A stretch of DNA of 64,000 nucleotides from Cornus controversa (taxonomy: Eukaryota; Streptophyta; Magnoliopsida; Cornales; Cornaceae), in the NCBI GenBank assembly GCA_026545225.1, contig CM048853.1, positions 54,889,755-54,953,754 of the forward strand, written 5' to 3'. A program made the translations under genes and the position numbers. Every line of letters starts with the position of its first letter. The first letter of the stretch is position 1. A model generated the notes under the pieces. That model was not told the DNA's origin, made no database searches, and saw nothing but the letters and a program-made list of their open reading frames with translations. This document shows positions 47,144 through 59,100 of this stretch, piece after piece.

Positions 47144-50100
47144 TCACATGAAGTTGTGTACCCTCTTTGCAGAGGTGAGAGTATTAGAGAGAAGCATTGC
47201 AATAGTCATTGGCCCCACTCCTCCAGGAACAGGAGTAACAGCTGAAGCGATCTTGCAGGCTTCCTCATAACAAACATCTCCAACCAACCGATAGCCTCGA
47301 CGACTATTTGCATCCTGTCACATAGGCGCACACAAAACCAGCTAAAAAACCTATAATCATGATCTAAAAAGCAACCAAAAACTAAACATGATCAAGACAT
47401 CTCTCAGTCCTAGGGAAACAGCTATGTTAATCAAGGTGAGCAGAAACAAGTGTAAGAGTTTATATGTGTTCTGAGAGAGAGAGTTCCTAAAGCAAGAATT
47501 ATGTAAACCTTTGAGATATCGGACCGAGGAAAAAGGTCTGCTCACCTCAACAGGGTTAATCCCAACATCAATAATAACTGCACCTGGCTTTATCCAGCTA
47601 CCCCTCACCATGTTTGGTTGCCCCACAGCTGAGATGATGATATCTGCTTGTCTTGTGATCTCCTCAGGATTATTGGTTCTGGAATGGACAATACTGATAG
47701 TAGCATCTTCCCTCTACCAATAATAAAACACCAAGAAGTTTGTATTAGCAGGGAACAAATTTAAATGGACGAGCTAGTTTTTAGAGTATGATACAGAAAA
47801 AAAGAATATACTTGCAACAACAGAGCAGCTGGCATTCCTACGATATTACTCCTGCCAACCACAACAGCTCTCTTTCCCTTGATATCAATGCCATATCTAT
47901 GCAACAACTCTATGCATCCTTTAGGTGTACATGGAACAAATAAGGGTTCTCTACCTCGCATGGCTAAACGACCTATGTTTAGCGGGTGGAATCCATCCAC
48001 ATCTTTCTCAATGCTGACAGCATTCAATATGTTCTGCTCATTCATATGCTGGTACAAAATCCATGGAGATAAGACAATTAGAATCGCAGCAAGGCAAAGC
48101 ATTTGTTTTATTTCAAAACTGTGAATTTATTCCACATAAAAGAGTAAGTAATTAAGCTCATATACATATAGTCTATTTTATTCTGTGTGTTTCTGTATTT
48201 CCAAGACCATATTAATTTTTTCTCAGAGTGCCTGGTATAATGGTAAAAGCTTAGGCTAGCAAGTGTGAGGAGGTGGGTTCAAGTATGAGGACAGCCACTG
48301 TAAAGAATGCCAAAAGTCAGGTCTGTATCCAGTCCCACCCTCTAGCACATTGTAGTCATATCATTAATGGAATATCAATGAATTTAATCTTCTGAAGATA
48401 TATGCATAGAGAAACAACAAAAGCATATATATATATATAATCATTGTAACCATGGGGCAGATCCAAAAACAATATATATATATTTTTTGTGGTGGTTTTT
48501 TTTTTTTTTTTTTGGGGGGGGGGGGGGGGGGGGCCTAATTCTATGTAATCAAAATTAAAAAAAAAATTATAGATTGATTGTAGTACATTTTTATTACAAT
48601 AAAACTCTTAGCATATATATATCTATATATATTCTCAAAATAAGACAACTCTATGAACAGTGTGAAGTGTGCCGTAACCCAGTGCCAAGTGTTCCCTTTA
48701 ACCTCTCCAAAAATTCCTCTTCTTTAGGAACTACAAGAGATACATTTTAAATAATAAAAAAAAAGGGCTAGCACAGTGCACGAGACTCCCGCCACATATA
48801 TTTTAAATGTATATGGATATAAATTGTATATAATCTACATGGAGTATTATAATGCACTTCATTTTCCCTTAAATTTTGGTTTTCTTCTATATTGAAATTA
48901 CATAGCTTAATCTAATCCATACTTTATTTTCACAAGCCATGGACTTTTTAACCATTAAATCTTAATAATTGAAAAAATATAGGACAGTAACATTTATCTC
49001 TAGTTACACAATGACTCTTGGCAAATGATAAACTTTGATAATTACAGCCTTCTCGTTTTGTGTGACTATGTTTTACTACAAATTTCTCCACTATAACAAT
49101 CCAGCAACCCTTGTTTAAGTTCTCAGATGCAGCATGTATCATCAAGGAGAAAAATGACATTCAAATTTAGAGCAAACAGAAGGTAGAGGAAACTGAGAAA
49201 CATACAGAAGGCAGAGGTAGCTGAACAAGGATGCCATGAACTGAGTCATCATCATTGAAATCTGAGATATATTTGAGCACTTCTTGTTCTGTGGAGTCCT
49301 CAGGCAAACACACTTCATATGAATTAATCCCTACGGATTCACAAGCTTTTTTCTTGTTGCGTACATATGTTGCAGAATCCTTCCTATCCCCAACTAGGAT
49401 AACTGCTAACCCTGGAACAACACCTATTGCATCCTTCATCCTGGATATCTCGGCAGTTATTTCATCTCTGATTTGTTTTGCAACTGTTTTTCCATCAATA
49501 ACCTTTGCAGAGGTCTCAGTAGCCATTGCAACTGTACAAGAAATCAACTGAAAAAAATTAAGCAAGAACATGAAGAGTTAACAGTAAAAACAACTTTAAA
49601 TCCAGATACTGATGATATACAACAAAACTGGTCCCGTCAATTCATAATTCGGTATAAAGAAATTCCCATCAAAGTAGAAATTGATGCAATGAAGCCACAT
49701 CTTACATCATTGGATTATCAAAAGTTTAACTCACTGAACATACTAAATGCGAGAAGCATTCATATTGTACACTATTAGACATAAACATAGATATGGGGCA
49801 TGTGTCCAACATGTTTGTCACTAGAACGTGGAAGCATACTCAATAGAAGGGCCAAAAAAAAAAAAGAAATAAGAAATGAAAGGAACAGAACTTTAATTTG
49901 CTAAAAGTTTCTCGAGAGAGAAGTAAGATCAACCATGTCCCATGCCCGAAGTTCTTAGGTTTGGGGTTAAGACAAACCTAACAAAGCAGTGCCAAAGGGC
50001 TACATCCTGAAGTAGGAAGGACAAACTCAAACAATATGATGAAACCTTTAAAAAGTTACAGGTTATTCAGGCCCTTAAGCAAGGCTACTCCAGTCCAATA

Positions 50101-52080
50101 TGATTATATCTATATCCATATCAGGTTCAACTTTTTGAAGCTAATCATTGAGCCTAACTGGACGGAACTGGTTTTGGGATCAAAGATTAGCATGTTGAGT
50201 GCTCATGTTAGAATCTAGTAGACAGCTAAACTCGTCCAGGAAAGATTTTTAAGTATTGCTAATGAATTAATTATTAATTTGACCCAGGTATAAGATCAAA
50301 TGTTATACAAATGTTGTGTTCCTTCAGTTCCATATCATTTGAATTGTATTACCTTTCTTCTCCTTCAGTTTCTAATCTAAGGCTTGGTCTACTGTTTTCT
50401 GCCAACCAACTAATGGCACGAATCCAGAGACCAACTTAACCATCATTCAGTTCATTGACACTTTCATGAAGTTAGGGGCAATAGTGGGAATGCATTTCCC
50501 AACAAAAAGAAGAAAGGAAAAGCCAATATCAAACCATGCTATTATATGTTACACACAAACATATGTGTGTATAGGATGTATATTATATTAATGCACCTAA
50601 GGCATTTACATAAAATAGCAATGCTATTATATGTAACGCACAAACATATGTAACATGTGTGTATAGAGATGTATATTATATTAATACACCTAATACATTT
50701 ACATAAAAGAGCAATGATAGACTGCCATATCATGTTTTAAGTTTGTGTTTAATTTCAGATCACTTGCTTGACACGAAATTGTTCATGTAGTCCAAGTCCA
50801 TAATGAACGGTAAACCTTACAATTAGTTATGCCACGCACGGGACATGCGAGCAATGGGGAGGAATTTGCATGACATTGCATGCCACGCAGGGGACATGCG
50901 AGCGATGGGGAGGAATTTGCATGACATTGCATGCCACGCAGGGGACATGCGAGCAATGGGGAGGAATTTGCATGACATTGCATAGCATAAGTAGAATGAA
51001 GTTGTAGAGTGTTGGAGAGAGATGAGAAAGTCTAGAATATTAGATCTTTTATATATTTGTATAGTGTAGAGAATATTGTAGAAGAGTAAGTAATTTTAGA
51101 AACACAGATCATCAAAGTAGCCTATTGTCATAGGCCTAGACTTAACCCATGATATGGCAGTCTATCTTTGCTATTTTATGTAAATTCCTTAGGTGTGTTT
51201 ACATAGTTGTCAAAGGTGCGCGCCTGAGGCACGAGGCGTAGCTACTGTGCCTAGGGTATGCCCAGGCAAGGCGCTTTGAAAGAGGCGCGCGCCTCAGGCA
51301 CTGAGGGGTGAGGCCTAGCCAGCAAAACCTATTTCACTCACTCCAGAATCTATTTTTCTGTTTCATTTGTTGTTAATTGCCACGAATATGCTTTCTATTT
51401 GCTCTCAATTGTAGTTGTTCTACATTGTTTCACTCAGTCACTACAAATGTTATATTTTTTATAAAAAAATCAACTTACATCTCACTTTAGTCAGGCCCGC
51501 GCCTCGCCTTGCGCATCGCGCTCCAGGAAGCCTTAGCGCCTTAGTGCGCCTTGAGGCCTTTAACAACTATGTACGTTAATGTAATATATATCTCTATGCG
51601 CCACAAAAAGCAACCAAATAAACAAGAAACCAAATAAACAAGAAAATTAATCTATGTACTATCAGCATATGGACTCAAATTAATCTACGTACTATCAGCA
51701 TATGGACTCTAAAGCAGCATGTACCGTACCGGTGAAGAAATAGAAGCTTAACACTAGAATTGCAGTGTAACATTACTATTATATGTAAATGCATGTAAAT
51801 GCCTAAGGTGTATTAACATAATGTACATATATATTAATATATATAGATATATATAGTTACTGTAATCAGAAAATGGACTGTGAAACAAATACGTACCGGT
51901 GAGAGAGGAGCATGAAGTTGTCGATTTGTGAGTGGTGGCGATGGTTCTGAGGAAGGTGGGATTTGCGGCACCCAAATAGAGGGGCACTGATCGGCGGATG
52001 TGACGGAATTTGTGGCCGCGAAAGGGGAAAATTTGAGACGTTGTGATTGAAGTACAGTCGGTGAATATCATCGACGCCAT
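47144..52080 (-). CDS. FOLD4: Plastid bifunctional methylenetetrahydrofolate dehydrogenase / methenyl-THF cyclohydrolase
   Basis: Five exons: 51897-52080, 49206-49531, 47812-48048, 47546-47713 and 47144-47314. They join in frame to 361 aa. The enzyme converts 5,10-methylene-THF through 5,10-methenyl-THF to 10-formyl-THF with NADP+. Exon 1 begins MASMIFTDC and is a Ser/Thr/Arg-rich, acid-poor transit peptide of about 60 residues, as in Arabidopsis FOLD4. Domain marks: [14 protein letters not shown] and the Lys in YVRNKKKAC (catalytic type), [29 protein letters not shown] (NADP site), [15 protein letters not shown] and [11 protein letters not shown] near the end. Intron 1 is 2.4 kb and carries repeats. 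All exons after the first begin in phase with strong GT-AG sites. Orthologue as I recall: At4g00620. Confidence 0.96.
48233..48345 (+). mobile_element. Au-like SINE in FOLD4 intron
   Basis: tRNA-like head: A-box region tggtataatggtaa and B box gggttcaagt, followed by 'gacagccactgtaaagaat' and 'cccaccct', the order known for Au SINEs. Diverged. Orientation opposite to the gene. Confidence 0.6.
48488..48535. repeat. Poly-T followed by poly-G run
   Basis: About 18 T then about 20 G, in a FOLD4 intron. Lengths of such runs are often wrong in assemblies. Confidence 0.8.
50830..50985. repeat. 51-bp tandem repeat, three copies, in FOLD4 intron 1
   Basis: The unit with 'gccacgca', 'gggacatgcgagc' and 'aggaatttgcatgacattgc' starts at 50830, 50881 and 50932, almost unchanged. 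Confidence 0.9.
51204..51569. mobile_element. hAT-like MITE in FOLD4 intron 1
   Basis: Ends tagttgtcaaaggtgcg and, inverted, tagttgttaaaggcctc, with many gcgcctgaggc-type words near both ends. Flanking 8-bp words tgtttaca and tgtacgtt agree poorly. 'agttgttaaaggc' ends are common among plant hAT MITEs. A related end-like word lies near 58858. Confidence 0.65.
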
Positions 52081-52250
52081 TTGATGATATTTTCCAAGCA
52101 ATTTCACTCTATGCCCTATGATATTTTCTAAACCCTGTATACAAGAAGAAATAGGGTTTAGAGGGACAATATGCTGATTTTTCTTCTTTTTCCCATAGAT
52201 TAAAAGCTGGATATAACCCCTGTACTTCATCTTATTTGTTAAAAAAAAAA

Positions 52251-52383
52251 GGTAATGCTATTCAGACAGAATTCATAGGCAGAAAGTTTTACATCCATTG
52301 GATGCATGTGGTAAGGCCCACCACATGTAAGACTTTCTGCCTATGAATTCTGCTCTAAGAATTCTGCCAGAGTAGCATTATCC
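52251..52383. mobile_element. Short palindromic MITE upstream of FOLD4
   Basis: Inverted ends ggtaatgctattc / ggataatgctactc, and a perfect inner stem cagaattcataggcagaaag facing ctttctgcctatgaattctg. About 133 bp, flanked by A-rich words. It sits about 170 bp before the FOLD4 start codon, so it may lie in the promoter. Confidence 0.8.
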
Positions 52384-52458
52384 AAAAAGAAATTCACCCC
52401 AGACACATCTTATGAGCATCAAGACAAACATTCAGAACCATCAGTGCAATCGGCTCAC

Positions 52459-52640
52459 CTAGGGCTGCAATCGAGCCGAGCCGAATAGTGGCATGTTTGA
52501 ACTCGGCTCGGCAGTGTAGGAGGGTGTTCGATCTCGGCTCAAGCTCGAATCGAGCTCCAACCTCAAGTGTTCGAGCTCGGTTTGGTGAGGTTCACGAGCT
52601 TTTCGAGTTCGGCTCGAAACTCGTATAGAGATACAGATAT
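52459..52640. mobile_element. One end of a hAT-like element
   Basis: Starts tagggctgcaatcgagccg, like the hAT element at 36419, followed by dense gctcg/cgagc words. The other end was not found within 1 kb. The open frame on minus at 52459-52839 crosses it and is not supported. Confidence 0.5.
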
Positions 52641-53199
52641 TACACAAAGACCTATCACACATATTACACACAAACACACACGCATATGCACGATGCACAT
52701 ATCTGTCTAAAACTAAATTTCCATCAAAAGAAACTTCATACAAAATTATAAAAAGTAGAAATACCTGAAAAATCAGCGATCTCGCCAAAGCCACTGCTCC
52801 GATCTCGTCAAAGCCATCGTCACCATCCTCCCATACCACTAGAGAGAGAGAATACGGCAGTCGTGAGTTGCGACTTAGGACGTAGAGAGAGGAGTGTGGG
52901 CCGTGCGGCTAGGGTTGAGAGTAATTGAGTGGTTAAAGAATATATAGATGGGCTTTCAGAACATGGGCTTAGGTTTTAGCTATGCTAATTCTCTTGGACT
53001 TGGTCCATTTTATTTTTAAGAAGCTTGGTAATACATTTTATTGATTTGGTTGGCTGCGCTAAAGTTATAAGTTTAAAAGAATATGCTTGTGATTGGGTTA
53101 GGCAAATGCATGGCCTGTGGTTGGATTGGGCTAGATTAAAGTTATAAATTTAAAAGAAAATAAATGGCCTAAGCTTACGAAGTTATTTAATATATACTA

Positions 53200-53929
53200 G
53201 TTTAGAGCAAGTGGATAAAAAATAACTTAAAATTTTATTATAATACCCAAACCATTGAAAACTATTATAACACATCCAAACATATTCATTAAAACACCCA
53301 AAACTATTTCCATTATATAACTTTGTTAATATAAACTCACTTTTTGAAAAAAAATAAAACTATAAGTTAACTATTATTCATATGGAAGGAATCAACTATA
53401 AATATAAGAAATCAAAAGTTATAATTCTAACTATTCTTAAACAATCTATTACTATTTTTTTGAAAATTCTCAACACTTTATCCTTTTTATATTTCTGAGT
53501 TCTTCAAATAAATCATTCTCAAGTGAAACTTCTTTGATGACTGTCACCACAAAACTATTTTTGACTACGTTATTTTTAATATTGTCTATTTTGATCATAA
53601 AAAGAAACGATTTTCATTTACAACTCATCACTTTGTCGTAAAATTCATTTATCTCCTCGTCCTACAAAAAAGAACAAATTTATTTTAATAATATTGATAC
53701 ATTTCAAATGAATTTTTTTATCCATAAATTTTATAAGTGAGAAAAAAAGTATTACGTGACTTTTTAACTGTATTAGTTCATCTAGTGAACAATTTATTAA
53801 TAATTGGGGATTATCAAATATTGTTAGATATGCATTATTTGTTATATCTTTGACTTAAAATTGCATCATAAATCTACATAAATGGGTATATTTCATTGAT
53901 ATATAATAATAAAAAATGACATATTTGTC
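53200..53929. other. AT-rich, degraded, upstream of RPA-like remnant
   Basis: On minus this is the continuation of the RPA-like remnant, but only stop-filled frames are seen. Confidence 0.35.
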
Positions 53930-55045
53930 ATATTATAATTTTTTTTATAAAAAAAATAGGCATGTTTGAAGATATAATAATACATTTGAAAGCATTTAGC
54001 GCTTTTATTTTGCAATTAGTACAACTAAGTCCATCCTTTCGTACTTCAACTTTCTTCTTGCATTGCTTACATGCATTGTATCATGGTTCGGATGCATTTT
54101 TAATCTCTATAATTTTTGCTTCAAAAAAGTAATGTGTTTTTTGCAAGTTGAGTTACAAATTATATTTTTTTAACATAAATTAATTATAATCACGTGATAT
54201 AATAAAGAAAATTTAAATGAATATATAAAATAATAATAATAATTTAATACTTTAAATGTCATCACAGATTTTTCAATTATGTTTTCAAGTGCAGCATCTT
54301 CGAATAATTGATATTTTGAACTTGAAATGAGAGCATCTATAAAATGAAAGCATTTGTCTTTGTCATTTATATTTTCTTCAAACCTATCAAAGCATAATAA
54401 ATTATTGGAACAATATATTATTGATCTGTACAAAGACACTTTTGTTTGATTTTTTAACTATTGATAGTAGATTAGCTTCCACCAACCATCTCCTACCGGT
54501 CATGATATTCTTCAAGTAAAATAAATAATTAAAACCTAATGTAAGTAAGAAGAAATAAATAACCAACCAATATCATAATGTTGACTCTTTCAATTTCTAT
54601 ATTAATTTGTAATGTAAATCCCGATTGTGTTTGAAGACGCAAACTTGAAATATAATATTATTTTTTATTTTATGTTCATTTAAATATAATAAAAAATATA
54701 AAGTGAATAATCTCAATGTTGTGTGATAAGTTACCATTGAATGTGTTGATTGACAAATGTGTAACTGTGACAATATGTCTTTCATTTATTAGCTTTATTA
54801 TCAAATTTCCTTCATTTTCAGTAAGATCGTTCCACAATGTCAAAGTAATTGTTCATTGAAATGTTATAAAAAATAATTAGTTCAATAATTTATAATGGTA
54901 ATTATGAGCATTTATATAGTGTTGTAATAATATACCTCATATCCATTATAATGATGTCTCGCAATTTGGATGTCCCTCCATTGTTCTTATTAGCTATGTT
55001 GAATGCATGAGATATTTCAACAACGTTTCCCAAAGCATCTGGCAA
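53930..55045 (-). pseudogene. RPA70-like single-strand DNA-binding protein, degraded
   Basis: Read on minus: DALGNVVEISHAFNI with LRDIIIMDMR (about 55040-54940), LWNDLTENEGNLIIK and VTVTHLSINTFNG (about 54835-54735), then a zinc ribbon with CKQCKKKVEVRKDGLSCTNC (about 54075-54015). These fit OB folds and the C-terminal zinc ribbon of the large replication protein A subunit. Pieces are separated by AT-rich, intron-like sequence and some stops occur (for example one in place of the residue before YNAC). In plants such RPA-like genes are often carried by Helitrons, but no Helitron ends were found around it. Confidence 0.72.
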
Positions 55046-56106
55046 GAGTAAAAATTAAACTTATAAATTTATATATAAGAAAAAGTATATATAAGAAGAG
55101 TAAAGAGTTAAAAGAAAACAAACAAATAAATTTTTTTTAATCAATGTACTTGTTCAAGTCTAATCAAGTCTATGATGGTTTACAGAGGGTTAGACGTTGT
55201 AATGGGTAATCTGACTTGAAACACTATCTAGTCTAATCATGGACAAAAGAGCTATTTTCTTGATTAGATATTTTACCAAGTTTAATAATAAAATATAAGA
55301 GATAAAACGGAAAAATCAGTCTAATTTTAACGTCTGTTTTGTCAAATCCATTAGAGGGGAGGTCGGTGTAACAAAATGCTATAATTATGCTGATCCTCAA
55401 GAGAGGGTAGTGTAATTTACCCTTAAAAAAAAACAAAGAAGTTCAATTAGGTTGATAATGATTCAAAAACTGGGACAACTTGATTTTTCTTAATAACTTG
55501 TATAAAGTTCAAATCTACCACAAAATGAAGTTTCCAACTTTTAACTCAAGCTCGATCGACCTGCAAATATCTGATAAGTCAATCAAAAGTTAATCTCTAA
55601 AGGATTAGGAGTACAGTTTGAAGACCATAATTCATTTTAAAACCCTACAATAGTTTTTTTTTTTTGGGTAAGGTAAGTAACACTACAATCGTTTATCCAT
55701 CTTACTAATACGCAAAATTAAGGGAGATTTCGACTTCAAATAAATGAAAAATAGAAAACAATTCGAATAGTTCATTTGGCTCGTAGTGTTATGAGAAACT
55801 GAGTTAGGCAAGAGGTTTGATTCAGATAACTGTTTCCTATACTTACAAGACTGTTTTTAGAGAAATAAACCATACAGGCACGTAACTAGAAACACAACAG
55901 TCCTTTTAGACAAATTTTATAGTCAAAAAGTGTCTATCAGAATTAATCAAAACAAAAATATGCGTTATTGAAGAAGTGTGTGCTACTGCCAATTCGTCTG
56001 CTATATTTCTGTACAATTTATACCAATAGGCACGTAAACTCTATACAGCTCTTCATTTAATATTCATTTTCAATACCATTAACTTTGTTTATCTTGGGTG
56101 GTCGAG
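55046..56106. other. Between RPA remnant and KEA 3' end
   Basis: At 55344-55421 a single MULE-type end faces left (inverted: gggtaaattacactaccctc). No partner seen. 55422-56106 holds no gene and should include the KEA 3' UTR. Confidence 0.45.
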
Positions 56107-59100
56107 TTATATTGCCAGTGTTCCTTCAGTGACCTCGTTATCATCTGACGAATCCGGGAGCTGACATTTGGATTTGCTCATGATTCGTGAAAATCCATAA
56201 CCAAGAGAACTTCCACTAGCTTGACATAACTGCACGCAAAATCAATAGATGATCCCCTTTCAGAAGCCAGGCATTTATCAGATTAAAAATAAAAAAATAA
56301 ACTATTAGATCCTACGATACAACATTTGTGTAAGCCAATTTAAAGTATAACCAACATTGAGTACCTCGGTGAGCTCAGAGAGGTGGCGAGATCTAAATTC
56401 ATTGATGGTTGCTGCTATCTCTGAAGTGGGCAGTTTGACCTAATAGTGGAAAGAAGAAAAAAATAAGAACATTAAGAAATAAACCAGCCAAAAACAAGTA
56501 ATTTATCATTATTCTAAATCAACATCTCAGGTTGGTCATGCTGCAAGCACCAACTAACAGCTTTAGCAATAATCAGTACCACTGTGCTGGTGAATTGATG
56601 TGATAAGATCCAAAAACTATACAGAGAATCAGCAAAAATATAACATTAGGTATTCATAAATGAGAGACGTTCAACTAAACAAAAACAAAAAAGTACGCAA
56701 ATTTAAGGGGTGTTTGTGTGTGAGTGTATTGCTGCACATATATCCATGTCCCCAGTTGAGACTGAACCAGAAAACCTTCCCCTTTGGAGTGGCGGGAGAT
56801 ACCCCTAGGACTAATAGCTCCAGGTATGCATGCGCTTAAGTTATTAATTCATTTTATCTTTCAATGATAAGACCCATGAAAATTAAAAATATCCAGAGGA
56901 CGTAAAGGATGCTACCAAAATTGTAGCAAAAAGAGATCAATCTTATACAGATGTAAGACTCATTAATCCAAAAGATTTGATCACTTCAACTATTTGCATT
57001 TATAATATTTACTTTTAAGAGAGAAGAGGGCGATGGTGCACTGATAAAAAGAACTAGCATAATTAACGAAAATTATCATGTTTCTAATATATGATCTGTT
57101 ACCATCAGGCCATATGCTCTTGGCACTAGTCACCAATATTAACTAGACAAAAACCATATTTAAGATTTTTCGTGGGAAAAAAAAAACGTACTTTAGATTA
57201 CTCCTTATAGCTACCGTATAATAAACTTAAAACAATTCACTGACAATCATTCCGCTTACCTGTGCAAGAACAGCAGCTGCTAACTGTAGGCTTGGTTCTA
57301 ATGTCTCTGGAACCACCTGTAAGTTTTCCAACAAAAACTCAAAAAGTATGGCATAGAAGCAAATTTTGGATCAATAATTCAAAATTAATTAGCCATGCTT
57401 GAAATTTTTACATTACTCGTGCAGGAATTAATAGCTCATTAAATGTAATCCTAATATTTGAGTTTAAGGATCACATCAGTGAGAGTTAAAAAAGAAAGCT
57501 AAAGATTGCCTATATATTAAGGAGAAAATAAAGGGAGAACTAATAAAAACAGTTAATAGAATGATACCGCAGTTGCCCCAGCCTTTTCCAAGTTGAGCCC
57601 ATGATCAACATCATGAGCACGGACAAATGTCTTCACATTGGGGAAATATTTGCTAAGAGCCCAAACAGTTCTATAATTTGCACCGGGGGTATCTAATGTT
57701 ATTGCTGCAGCGCATGCCCTCTCAGCACCAATTTTATGGAGGACCTAATAACCCATTATAGCAAGAAGCATGTTACAAAGTGAACCAGCAGCAAGAATAC
57801 TTAAATTCTGGCACAATTTGCTTTACCTCTCGACTGCCAGCATCTCCAAAATAAACAGGAAGATCAAGTGCACGCCCAATTGCCACTCGATCACTGAAAA
57901 CATGGAAAATCTAAAGTAAAGCAACTGCATGATGGAATGAAGTAAGCTTTTACTGATCCGCTAGACGAAGAATGCATGCTTGCAATTAGACATCAGCACC
58001 TCAAGGTTCAACAAAAATTACATTTGCCTTCTCATTTTTTAAAAATGTTTATGAAGATAATTCAGATAAACTTAAAATTAAATTACAAAGAACATGCAAC
58101 CAAAACATGAATTCCAGGTGATCCCTTAATAGATACTAAAGTTAACATCGACCAGAATATCAGTCCATTCTTCTGGGTACCGGAAGCATATTTATTAAGG
58201 TGCAGGGTAACACGCCAGTGTCTTTTGTGCAAGGAGCAGCAAAAAGCGCAAGCACGACCGAATTAAGGCCGTGTGTGATAGAAATGTAAATTAAGTGCAC
58301 TTACAGTTGAAGCAATTCAAAATATGCAACACAAACTAATCAAAGAAAAATAATATTTTTTAGCATGTCAATTATGAGGGTTAGCTATCAATGTAATATA
58401 TTCTTTCTTTTTTTCCTCGTTGGGGGACTCACACACACTTTTTTGCCCACACCGGGGCTCGAACCCCTCCCCCCTCCTCTTTGAGGATGGGGAGGTTATA
58501 CCATTGGGCTACAAGCCCTTTGGTATCAGTGTAATATATTCATTTTGCATATGTATCAACTAGATCAAATACCCATGCAAATCTGCCATAATGTCAGGTA
58601 GCAACATATAGATATTAAACATATATTATGTGATCATAATTATTAAGAGTCAAACATTAGATACATATGATTCAAGTCATCAACAATTAATCCATGAATT
58701 TATAATATCAACCAACCCAAAAAGAAAAAGAATCTACAATATCAAATATCTTCCATGATTAAACAATAAGGTCTGTCACATAACACAATTATAAGAAAAA
58801 AACTGACTAAGCATTAATGAGCTTTTCTTTTTCTTTCTTTATGTTGGTCTAGGCATGTCTTTAACAACTATGTTTCAGAGGAGCGAAACGCATATATAAA
58901 ATTTATTATTTTTCCTTCATATTGAATTAAAATATACAGCAATGAGTATTCAACTCCATATAACAAAACTAAGTACCCAACTACTTGGATTTGCTCAAAT
59001 CATTTTGCAATATTCAATTACTTACAGACATATACAAGTTACATCATACACCATTTTATGTTTTCTTACTACCTAGGCCACATTCTATTTTGATGTTCCT

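Noticed and set aside
50830..50985. CRISPR array
   Set aside because: Direct tandem 51-bp units without spacers in a plant intron.
52459..52839. 126-aa frame on minus with a hydrophobic stretch
   Set aside because: Runs across the end of a hAT-like element; low complexity; no family resemblance.
58409..58523. True tRNA gene
   Set aside because: A and B boxes are present, but no cloverleaf with anticodon arm could be drawn and it ends in an A-rich tail; a SINE fits better.
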